Shown in pieces: positions 37,399 to 44,129 of a stretch of DNA of 64,000 bases (the first letter of the stretch is position 1; each line of letters starts with the position of its first letter). The position numbers were made by a program, and so were the translations under genes. The stretch spans positions 1 through 64,000 of the forward strand of contig JAURLP010000011.1 in NCBI GenBank assembly GCA_030831165.1, written 5' to 3'. Source of the DNA: Gammaproteobacteria bacterium (GTDB lineage: Bacteria > Pseudomonadota > Gammaproteobacteria > Pseudomonadales > Pseudohongiellaceae). The notes under the pieces were generated by a model, which ran no database searches, was not told the origin of the DNA, and worked only from the letters and a program-made list of their open reading frames with translations.

Positions 37399-38433
37399 AT
37401 GGACGAGTTGATCATTGGGGGTCAAAAAATCCCTCCAGGGAAAACCGTGCAAATTGAAATGCCGGTTGTCAGACTCTATACCGATACCGATATTTTTATG
37501 CCTGTGCATGTGATTCGAAGCAGACGTAAAGGCCCTACAATTTTCATTTCTGCCGCTGTGCATGGCGATGAATTAAATGGCATAGAAATTATTCGCCGCC
37601 TTATTAACCGAAAAAGTCTGCGTCTAACCAAAGGAACAGTGATATTTGTCCCAATGGTTAATGTCTATGGTGTTCTGAATCAGAGTCGTTATATGCCTGA
37701 CCGCCGTGATCTTAATCGCTGTTTTCCAGGGTCTCCTAAAGGTTCTCTGGCAGGGATTGTTGCCAATAAATTTCTCACAGAAATTGTAAAACACTGCCTA
37801 TACGGTATCGATTTACATACAGGCGCCATACACAGATCCAACCTTCCACAAGTGAGAGCAAATTTAGACGATAAAGAAACTCGTGAACTTGCTGAAATAT
37901 TTGGTGTGCCGGTACTATTAAATTCCAATTTACGAGATGGCTCTTTGCGTGAGTCGGCTGTCGAGTCTGGCACAAAAATATTGTTATACGAAGCAGGCCA
38001 AGCATTACGTTTTGATGAATTATCTATCAGGGCAGGAATTCGAGGAATTCAAAACGTTCTCGTTCATTTGGGCATGATCAATCGTAAAATACGTAAAAAC
38101 CCGAACAAGTTAACTGTTTCTCCTTTTATTGCCAATACCAGCTCATGGACCAGAGCCAACGCTAGTGGCATAGTTAACAATCTTAAAAACCTGGGTGACA
38201 AGGTCAAAAAAGGGGATCGCCTTGCCAGTATAGGAAGCCCATTAGGAGAAGTGTTTGATTCTGTTTATGCTTCTCGATCCGGTATCATTATTGGCAAACA
38301 AAATATTCCCCTGGTTCAGGAGGGTGATGCCATGTTTCATATTGCTTACTTTTCAGAAGAAGATGAAGAAATTGTAGAAAATATTGAAATTATGCAGGAT
38401 GATCTGTTACCTAATGACAGATCGCCTACTTAA
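37399..38433 (+). CDS. Succinylglutamate desuccinylase/aspartoacylase-family protein
   Basis: A zinc-carboxypeptidase-like protein: SAAVHGDELNGIEII (His and Glu zinc ligands), RDLNRCFPGS and YGIDLHTGAIHRSNLPQ (second His). The C-terminal 90 residues contain a lipoyl-like beta segment (SSWTRANASGIV ... AMFHIAYF). Such genes commonly lie between rimK and the RimB-like protease and are thought to act on C-terminal or amide-linked amino acids, though the substrate is unproven. ATG at 37399 immediately follows a TTG at 37396. Confidence 0.85.
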   Translation: MDELIIGGQKIPPGKTVQIEMPVVRLYTDTDIFMPVHVIRSRRKGPTIFISAAVHGDELNGIEIIRRLINRKSLRLTKGTVIFVPMVNVYGVLNQSRYMPDRRDLNRCFPGSPKGSLAGIVANKFLTEIVKHCLYGIDLHTGAIHRSNLPQVRANLDDKETRELAEIFGVPVLLNSNLRDGSLRESAVESGTKILLYEAGQALRFDELSIRAGIRGIQNVLVHLGMINRKIRKNPNKLTVSPFIANTSSWTRANASGIVNNLKNLGDKVKKGDRLASIGSPLGEVFDSVYASRSGIIIGKQNIPLVQEGDAMFHIAYFSEEDEEIVENIEIMQDDLLPNDRSPT

Positions 38434-38449
38434 ATAGTTACCAAAAAAA

Positions 38450-38905
38450 ATGAGCAAGAACCTAATGAGTAATAAACTAATCATTGGTAGCATAGAAGCT
38501 TGTGACCTCCCCGAAATTGGGATTAACAACTTGCAGGTTAGAATTGATACCGGCGCTAAAACCTCATCCTTGCATGTCGATAATTTGGAAAAATATACTG
38601 AACAGGGAAAGCCCTGGGTCCGCTTTGATATTCATCCAGACGTCTATGACATAAAAAAGGTCACATCATGTAAGGCGGCATTACATGATGTGAGAAGCAT
38701 CAAGTCTTCCAATGGCACATCTGAAGTGCGTTACGTTATTAAAACACTAATGCGCTTGGGCGATCAGTCCTGGCCAATTGAAATTACCTTAACCAATCGT
38801 TCTGATATGAGTTACCTTATGTTACTAGGCAGACAAGGAATGGGTAAAAAAGTATTGGTCAATCCAGCCAAATCTTTTCTATTGACCCAAAAAGTAAAAA
38901 ATTAA
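38450..38905 (+). CDS. rimB: RimB-like aspartic (retropepsin-like) protease
   Basis: A 151-residue protein with the aspartic-protease-like signature RIDTGAKTSSLHV and a second half containing YLMLLGRQGMG, matching the family annotated as ATP-dependent zinc protease or RimB. In Pseudomonas RimB acts with RimK to control bS6 modification. It is third in the rimK operon. The start could be Met6 (38465); neither has a strong ribosome-binding site. Confidence 0.85.
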   Translation: MSKNLMSNKLIIGSIEACDLPEIGINNLQVRIDTGAKTSSLHVDNLEKYTEQGKPWVRFDIHPDVYDIKKVTSCKAALHDVRSIKSSNGTSEVRYVIKTLMRLGDQSWPIEITLTNRSDMSYLMLLGRQGMGKKVLVNPAKSFLLTQKVKN

Positions 38906-39142
38906 ATATATTGAAAGCATTGAATATGGCAAATATATTTGGTATTCGATGTCCGATACATCCTGTGTTTACATTCCTGGGTTATTTCTAACAAAAGAAT
39001 CTTAAAAAAGTAATTTTTTCTACTTCCATTCAAGCATCTGCAATATTCAATTGAAAAAATAAGCTATGGTTTTAGCTAATTTTTCAAAATAATGCTACCG
39101 TTCGCTAATCATTTAACCGTGATTTATTGGTATATATTTTAT

Positions 39143-40459
39143 ATGGAATTTAATTTTCAATCACTTATTTCAAATCTCTCAGCCCTGTTAACCAGTATTG
39201 TTCAATGGGCCGTCCAAACTGATGCCCTATATCAGTTAGTTATCATTTTTGTTCTCTATATCTTGTCATTATTGATTGCCAGGAAAATAGAACCCTGGCT
39301 TGAATCTCATGCCCGAAAAATAAGAGGTTATCCGGGTCTGCTGCGTCTTGTAATCTCAATTTTGCGACGCTCCAACTGGATAAGCTTTACCCTTGCATTA
39401 GGCATAGTATTAGCTTTAATCACTAATCTGGGCTGGCGTGACCAAAGTTATTTAATATACATCGCACTGCTATTATCACTTTCGTGGCTAATTATTTCAG
39501 TCGCCACTCAATCCATTAGAAACCGCTCACTAAGCCAGTTAGTTGCATTATTTGGCTGGGCTTATGTGGCGATAACGATTTTGGGCATTACAGAAAACAC
39601 CACCCTATTTCTGGAAGCCGCGGGGTTTTCCATTGGCGATTTCCGTATTTCATTATTGCTGGTTTTCAAAGTATTTGTATTTTTGGGTGCAACTTTATGG
39701 ATAGCCATTTCAATAGGCAATTTTTTCGATAACCGCATCCAGAGGAATGATGAGTTAACTCCCAGCTTGCGTGTTCTTATTGGCAAGATTTTAAAAATCA
39801 CACTTATTTTTATAGCGGTTATGGTAGCTGTTTCCGGAATAGGAATAGACCTTACTGTTTTTTCAGTCTTGTCAGGCGCCATAGGGGTGGGAATTGGTTT
39901 TGGTTTACAAAAAGTCGTTTCTAATTTCATTTCAGGTTTAATTATTTTAGCCGACCGCTCAATTAAACCTGGCGACACCATTTCACTGGGAGATACTTTT
40001 GGCTGGATTCGGGAGTTAAGAGCACGTTTTGTATCAGTAGTTACCCGGGATGGACGAGAATTTCTGATTCCCAATGAAGATTTTATTACTCGAGAAGTCA
40101 TCAACTGGTCTTTCTCAGATGACCTGGTCAGATTGGACATCCCTTTTGGCGTTTCCTATGACTCTGATCCACATGAAGTCACTGAGTTAACAATAGTGGC
40201 GATATTAAAAGTTGATCGTGTTTTATCTACACAAAAGCCGGTGTGCTGGTTAACCGGATTTGGTGATTCCTCACTGGATTTCATTTTACGGTTCTGGATT
40301 AAAGATCCGCAAAATGGTCTAACCAATATTCGAGGACAGGTTTTATTAGCGCTTTGGGATACTTTTAAAGAAAATGGGATCAATATTCCCTATCCACATA
40401 GAGAAGTCATCATGAAAACACCTGTTTCGATCTCTACTACAGATAAGAATTCCGATTAA
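39143..40459 (+). CDS. MscS/MscK-like mechanosensitive channel, larger form
   Basis: The product has six or so predicted membrane helices, the last being the pore helix (LTVFSVLSGAIGVGIGFGLQKVV), followed by ADRSIKPGDTISLGDTFGWI and VTRDGREFLIPNEDFI. It is longer than E. coli MscS and probably forms a conductance-variant channel. ATG at 39143 and ATG at 39092 are both possible starts; neither has a good ribosome-binding site. Confidence 0.88.
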   Translation: MEFNFQSLISNLSALLTSIVQWAVQTDALYQLVIIFVLYILSLLIARKIEPWLESHARKIRGYPGLLRLVISILRRSNWISFTLALGIVLALITNLGWRDQSYLIYIALLLSLSWLIISVATQSIRNRSLSQLVALFGWAYVAITILGITENTTLFLEAAGFSIGDFRISLLLVFKVFVFLGATLWIAISIGNFFDNRIQRNDELTPSLRVLIGKILKITLIFIAVMVAVSGIGIDLTVFSVLSGAIGVGIGFGLQKVVSNFISGLIILADRSIKPGDTISLGDTFGWIRELRARFVSVVTRDGREFLIPNEDFITREVINWSFSDDLVRLDIPFGVSYDSDPHEVTELTIVAILKVDRVLSTQKPVCWLTGFGDSSLDFILRFWIKDPQNGLTNIRGQVLLALWDTFKENGINIPYPHREVIMKTPVSISTTDKNSD

Positions 40460-40849
40460 ACGCCCCCCCCCTTTTAGACCAGCCTGCAACTTTGACATAG
40501 CAAAATTATGCTTAATGCTTGCTAATAATTTCCTTTATCTAAGCTGGTCATGCCAGTGCTGGTTATTGCTGGTTTGGGCTGTATTTTTTATTAAGCACTA
40601 CTTTTATCCTTACAAAAATTTCGGCTTGGCTTTCCTCATAACTCTTGGACTTGTTTTTGGTATAGACCGGCAATAGTGAGGTGATCATTTCCTTTCTCAC
40701 GATCTATAAACAGCTTTCATTTGCTGGGCAATAGCGGTATTACTATTTTGGGTTTTCAAATTTGGAAATGATGTTCATCCCATGCTACAAATAGAAACAC
40801 ACCTGGACTAACTAATTTTAAAACCAGCCAAATATAGAGTATTCGCATC
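40460..40849. other. 390-bp spacer with a nine-C tract and a doubtful small ORF
   Basis: A run of nine C lies at 40463-40471, directly after the channel gene. A 53-codon open frame (40515-40676) would encode a hydrophobic two-helix peptide (ending LVFGIDRQ), but no ribosome-binding site precedes it and two overlapping frames look hydrophobic because the DNA is T-rich, so I do not call it. Nothing else is recognisable. Confidence 0.5.
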
Positions 40850-41212
40850 ATGAGCAAGCCTGGTCAGACCGGCATTAAAAGAATCATTTCAGCCTTTCTT
40901 TATTCCAAACAAGGATTAATCGATTGCTGGAAAATGGAAACAGCATTTCGCCAGGAACTTGTTGCCTGCGTTTTTTTAATACCTATGGCTTTTTATCTTG
41001 GCAATAGCGGAATAGAAAAAGCTCTTTTAGTAAGCAGTTGTCTATTGGTGTTAATTGTTGAAATATTAAATTCAGCTATTGAAACGGTTGTTGATAGAGT
41101 GAGCTCAGAGCATCATGAGCTGTCGGGTCTGGCAAAAGATTTAGGCTCTGCTGCTGTCATGATAAGTATTGTAAATTTGATTGTGGTTTGGGCTCTGGTG
41201 TTACTGGTATAG
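40850..41212 (+). CDS. dgkA: Diacylglycerol kinase
   Basis: A 120-residue integral membrane protein with three transmembrane helices and the DgkA signature EILNSAIETVVDRVSSEHHELSG split across the active site (Glu and Asn of EILNSAIE). It phosphorylates diacylglycerol in the inner membrane, recycling lipids from periplasmic glucan or LPS modification. Confidence 0.95.
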   Translation: MSKPGQTGIKRIISAFLYSKQGLIDCWKMETAFRQELVACVFLIPMAFYLGNSGIEKALLVSSCLLVLIVEILNSAIETVVDRVSSEHHELSGLAKDLGSAAVMISIVNLIVVWALVLLV

Positions 41213-41287
41213 GTTGCCATCAACTTTATTACAAGGAATGAATTTACGTTTTAGAGCACATCTAGTTCTTTCGTCTTAATATTGCAA

Positions 41288-41312
41288 ATGGCTGCTTACT
41301 ATCCTTAGCGGA
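41288..41312. repeat. Degenerate copy of a short hairpin repeat (1 of 3)
   Basis: ATGGCTGCTT ... TTAGCGGACAT, a weak imperfect palindrome about 78 bp after dgkA. It resembles the copies near 41742 and 42188. Confidence 0.45.
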
Positions 41313-41468
41313 CATGAGAACAAATATTAAGTATGGCTCGCTTTCCACTTTTTATTTCAATGGAATCCCCTGAATTTCAATGACATACTAAAAACCTTAA
41401 TTTACATATGAGAACGCACGCATATTAATATAGTGTTATGAGCCTGAGTCGCTACTATCGAGATCAAT

Positions 41469-41678
41469 ATGACAGAAAGAACAAAAGGACCAGCATCGTA
41501 TTTCCCATCTATAGAAAAGAAATACGGATTACCAGTTGAGCATTGGTTTAAATTATTGGCTACCCAAAAAGACCTTAAGCATATGGAAATGACCTGTTGG
41601 CTAAAAGCAGAACATGGGTTGGGACATGGCCATGCCAATGCCTTAGTCGCATATTTTAAAAATAGAGAAGGCTTTTAA
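41469..41678 (+). CDS. DUF4287-domain protein
   Basis: A 69-residue protein almost wholly composed of a DUF4287 domain (GPASYFPSIEKKYGLPVEHW and LKAEHGLGHGHANALVAY). Some family members occur with DUF5655 domains. Function is unknown; the compact basic/aromatic fold may bind nucleic acid or a partner protein. It lies in an accessory patch beside an integrase. Confidence 0.85.
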   Translation: MTERTKGPASYFPSIEKKYGLPVEHWFKLLATQKDLKHMEMTCWLKAEHGLGHGHANALVAYFKNREGF

Positions 41679-41741
41679 CACGGCACATAAGCATAAATTC
41701 AATTAAGGACCCAGCAAGCTGCGCCCATTAACCAGAGCGTT

Positions 41742-41769
41742 ATGTCCGCTTCTGGCCGAAAGCAAACAT
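41742..41769. repeat. Short hairpin repeat (2 of 3)
   Basis: Palindromic ATGTCCGCTT-CTGGCC-GAAAGCAAAC, about 65 bp downstream of the DUF4287 gene. It shares 18 contiguous bases with copy 3 across the central part. Confidence 0.7.
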
Positions 41770-41880
41770 TTGACACAATCAAACTATGAGTATTTACTTA
41801 AATACTCTTAATTGCGAATACGTATAGCTAATTCATAGGAGTAAAATACATTCTTTCAACAAATTTATTTGGGGATAAAA

Positions 41881-42098
41881 ATGGCTGGCGAATTGACATT
41901 ATGGACAATTCTTTTTCTATTTATATTGGTTCTTTCGTTAGATATAAATAAGACAAGGAAAAAAACCAAATACTAGAAAAAGAATTAATAAGACATCTCA
42001 GAAATATAGATAATTATATTAGTTTAGGTGAGGAAGAGAAATCTCTGCTCCAAAGAAAGTGGGATGCTGAAGATAAAGAGCAACAACGGCATGAATAA
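41881..42098 (+). pseudogene. Small single-TM protein gene interrupted by a -1 frameshift
   Basis: From ATG 41881 (TTGGGGA ribosome-binding site upstream) the frame gives 31 residues, MAGELTLWTILFLFILVLSL and then DINKTRKKTKY, a signal-anchor-like helix, before a TAG at 41974-41976. The frame entered by a -1 shift at a run of seven A (41959-41965) is open to TAA at 42098 and encodes a charged helical tail (ILEKELIRHLRNIDNYISL, then EEEKSLLQRKWDAEDKEQ). One extra A in the run would give one 72-residue membrane-anchored coiled-coil protein. This may be a sequencing indel, a decayed gene or programmed slippage at A AAA AAA. Family unrecognised. Confidence 0.55.
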
Positions 42099-42529
42099 GG
42101 GTGCTGACAAGTTAACTTGTTAATATTCTTAATACTTAACCAAATTCCAGTAATTAGTTCCACTATAGAGATTATTGTAAAATGTTAATGTCTGCTTCTG
42201 GCCGAAAGCAGACGTTACAGCCTACTACTTTTCTTTTCTAAAATAGCCTCAGAAGTATCTAGACAGGTACTACTTAGACTACACAGCTGAATAGAACACC
42301 AAAGCCCACCAAGCCCCCAAAAGCCTTTAAGATACACCAAAAATCCCTCCAAAATCTCCAAGCACACCTATATATACGGGTTCCCCATGGCCTCCTACCC
42401 CCCCCCCTAATTAGCTCTTCAGAGGCCTTCAGAGCCTCTCTAAGCAACACAATAAATGGGGTGGACTCAGACTACCCCGTATTTTTGCATTATAAGAGTT
42501 TGTTAGGCTTTGGAGACTTTCTAGCCCAC
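42099..42529. other. Non-coding accessory stretch with C-rich, G-poor strand
   Basis: No gene is visible. The plus strand at 42290-42415 is unusually rich in A and C and poor in G, with a run of ten C at 42398-42407. Two small hairpins follow: AGAGGC/GCCTCT (42421-42438) and GGGGT/ACCCC (42458-42478), the latter trailed by GTATTTTT, a possible weak terminator. Confidence 0.5.
42187..42216. repeat. Short hairpin repeat (3 of 3)
   Basis: Near-perfect palindrome AATGTCTGCTT-CTGGCC-GAAAGCAGACGTT, about 90 bp after the frameshifted small ORF. I recall similar hairpins downstream of genes in other Gammaproteobacteria, but cannot verify that here. Confidence 0.75.
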
Positions 42530-42554
42530 TAGAGTAGACATCCTGGTAGACATT
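42530..42554 (+). repeat. Outer copy of integrase arm-like repeat
   Basis: Two GTAGACAT units 11 bp apart; the 25-bp block differs at only two bases from the inverted block at 43846-43870 covering the integrase start. The spacing and repetition resemble arm-type integrase binding sites. Confidence 0.55.
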
Positions 42555-42645
42555 TTGAGTCCCTTGACAGTGAACTAGATAGCTGAGAGAGTAAGAAATA
42601 AGCGGGATTACACTGCTGGTTGGTTCCTAGGAAAGGACTTCTTAA

Positions 42646-42718
42646 CTCTCCTGGGCACCAAACTCTTCTCTGAAGTCTCTGTAATCCTTGATATTTTTTA
42701 TAGAACTCGGATTAGAGT
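42646..42718 (+). repeat. Left 73-bp inverted repeat (contains tRNA-Leu 3' end copy)
   Basis: Exact reverse complement of 43865-43937. Bases 42646-42660 (CTCTCCTGGGCACCA) duplicate the last 15 nt of tRNA-Leu; the rest duplicates the sequence between the tRNA and the integrase start. The integrase stop codon (42712-42714) lies within it. Confidence 0.93.
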
Positions 42719-43857
42719 TCAATATGGCTTATAAATTTGTAAAGTAACTCCAACTTATAACCTTCTCCATACGTCTGTCCTATAGATCTCATACTCCATC
42801 CACCTAGTTGATCGATTACTTCTGTTGGCGCTTCAACATCTCGTAATCTGTCTCTAAAACTATGCCTTAAACCATGAATAACTGCTTCTTTACCTATAAT
42901 AGTTTTTATCCATTTATTAGCTGCTGCAGATGCAGAGTTTGTTTTACAAATTCCATTGGCGACATACCTAGGGAAACAGTATTCGCTCTTACTAGTTGAA
43001 ATAATTAGTTTTGCAGCATTAAGTGAAGCTCCGACAAGAGGAATAATTCTTGTGCTAGTAGTTGTCTTAAGTGATCTAATTTTATTTTTTCTAATGTTTA
43101 AGTATGAGATATGCTCATCAATAAAAATATCTTCTTTTTCTAACCCTGCAGCTTCTGAAAGTCTTAACCCAGTGTCTGAAATTAATGCTACAAGAAGCCG
43201 AAGATCATCCGGCTTATTGATACATTTCTTTTGAAGTATTTTTATAGATTCAGTCTTGATTGTTTTTCTTTTTATATTTTCTTCTTTATGAATATAAACA
43301 TTACTGAATGGATTTCCACAATCTAATCCAAATTCATTTATATTGAAATTTATAACTGCTTTAATGCATCCTATATTTCTTCTTATAGATGATGCACTCA
43401 ATCCTTTTTCTTTTAACTTGTCTCGAAAGTTAGCAGAATCAAGACCCGTGTATTGATCTAAATTCTTATCACCTAAATATTTAATAAGATAGCCAACAGC
43501 TCTCTTAGTATGACTAAAAAACAAGAGGTTTCTATCTACCCCTTTAGTAGATAAATATCTGTCTTGCGCCTCTGTTATTGTTGGGGCATCTGAAATAACA
43601 CCTTCAATCCCATTATTTATAAGCTTCTTACTCGCAGGGACTTGAATATTTTTTAACCTCAAACCCATCCAATAATCTTCTAATTTTGATGAGATGTTAT
43701 TAGAGGCAATATGTGCCTTATATGGTGACTTTGTTTTGAGACTTATAACAATACGATCAATGCTGTAATGATTCCTTAAATCAAATGGAACAGCATGTGA
43801 AAAGTAAAAAAATGAATTTTTGGTGTAAGTATATTTAGGGTTCTTAATGTCTACCAT
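42712..43857 (-). CDS. Tyrosine recombinase (integrase) targeting tRNA-Leu
   Basis: An intact 381-residue phage-type integrase. The catalytic set is present: Arg232 (TGLRLSEAAGL), His328/Arg331 (HGLRHSFR), Trp354 (GGW) and Tyr363 (GQTYGEGY). The N-terminal region contains an SAM-like core-binding domain with KGLSASSIRRNIGCIKA. It starts 8 nt from one 73-bp repeat and ends inside the other, so almost nothing but the integrase lies between the repeats. The start codon itself sits in the arm-like repeat GGTAGACATT. Base composition is more AT-rich than the flanking core genes, in line with horizontal transfer. No other phage or transfer genes are nearby. Confidence 0.93.
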   Translation of the reverse strand: MVDIKNPKYTYTKNSFFYFSHAVPFDLRNHYSIDRIVISLKTKSPYKAHIASNNISSKLEDYWMGLRLKNIQVPASKKLINNGIEGVISDAPTITEAQDRYLSTKGVDRNLLFFSHTKRAVGYLIKYLGDKNLDQYTGLDSANFRDKLKEKGLSASSIRRNIGCIKAVINFNINEFGLDCGNPFSNVYIHKEENIKRKTIKTESIKILQKKCINKPDDLRLLVALISDTGLRLSEAAGLEKEDIFIDEHISYLNIRKNKIRSLKTTTSTRIIPLVGASLNAAKLIISTSKSEYCFPRYVANGICKTNSASAAANKWIKTIIGKEAVIHGLRHSFRDRLRDVEAPTEVIDQLGGWSMRSIGQTYGEGYKLELLYKFISHIEL

Positions 43858-43870
43858 AATGTCTACTCTA
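43846..43870 (-). repeat. Inner copy of integrase arm-like repeat
   Basis: Holds two tandem GGTAGACATT-like units (minus strand) 11 bp apart, spanning the integrase start codon and overlapping the end of the right 73-bp repeat. Could be integrase arm sites and thus also an autoregulatory site. Confidence 0.55.
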
Positions 43871-43937
43871 ATCCGAGTTCTATAAAAAATATCAAGGATT
43901 ACAGAGACTTCAGAGAAGAGTTTGGTGCCCAGGAGAG
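43865..43937 (-). repeat. Right 73-bp inverted repeat (overlaps tRNA-Leu 3' end)
   Basis: Perfect inverted copy of 42646-42718. Its first 15 nt on the minus strand are the functional 3' end of tRNA-Leu including CCA, the usual crossover zone for integrases of this type. Confidence 0.93.
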
Positions 43938-44009
43938 GACTTGAACCTCCACGACCTTTCGATCACTAGCACCTGAAGCTAGCGTGTCTACCAATTCCAC
44001 CACCTGGGC
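43923..44009 (-). tRNA. tRNA-Leu (anticodon CAG)
   Basis: An 87-nt type II tRNA with encoded CCA. The acceptor stem GCCCAGG/CCTGGGC is perfect; D arm GGTGGAATTGGTAGAC; anticodon stem CTAGC/GCTAG with loop TTCAGGT (anticodon CAG); long variable arm; T loop GGTTCAAGTCC. The 3' end is the integration target of the adjacent recombinase. Confidence 0.95.
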
Positions 44010-44129
44010 CAAGGAAATGAACTGCATTTTGCAGGGGGCGCAATTTACCGATTCTCCTGCGTTCTGTCAATGTCGTTCCACTCTTTGGGTGTTATACTGT
44101 CGCCATATTCATATACCAAAAAGGCTTAC

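Noticed and set aside
40515-40676. 53-codon hydrophobic ORF before dgkA
   Set aside because: No ribosome-binding site; adjacent frames look equally hydrophobic because of T-rich DNA.
41678-41772. Possible integron attC site after the DUF4287 gene
   Set aside because: TTTTAAC ... GCGTTATG looks like attC ends, but the inner arms are not complementary and the GTTRRRY consensus fails.
41213-43937. Full prophage or integrative element
   Set aside because: Only an integrase, small ORFs and repeats are present; no structural, replication or transfer genes.
44070-44129. Longer start for RNase R
   Set aside because: The extra 20 residues show no RNase R similarity; ATG at 44130 has a ribosome-binding site.
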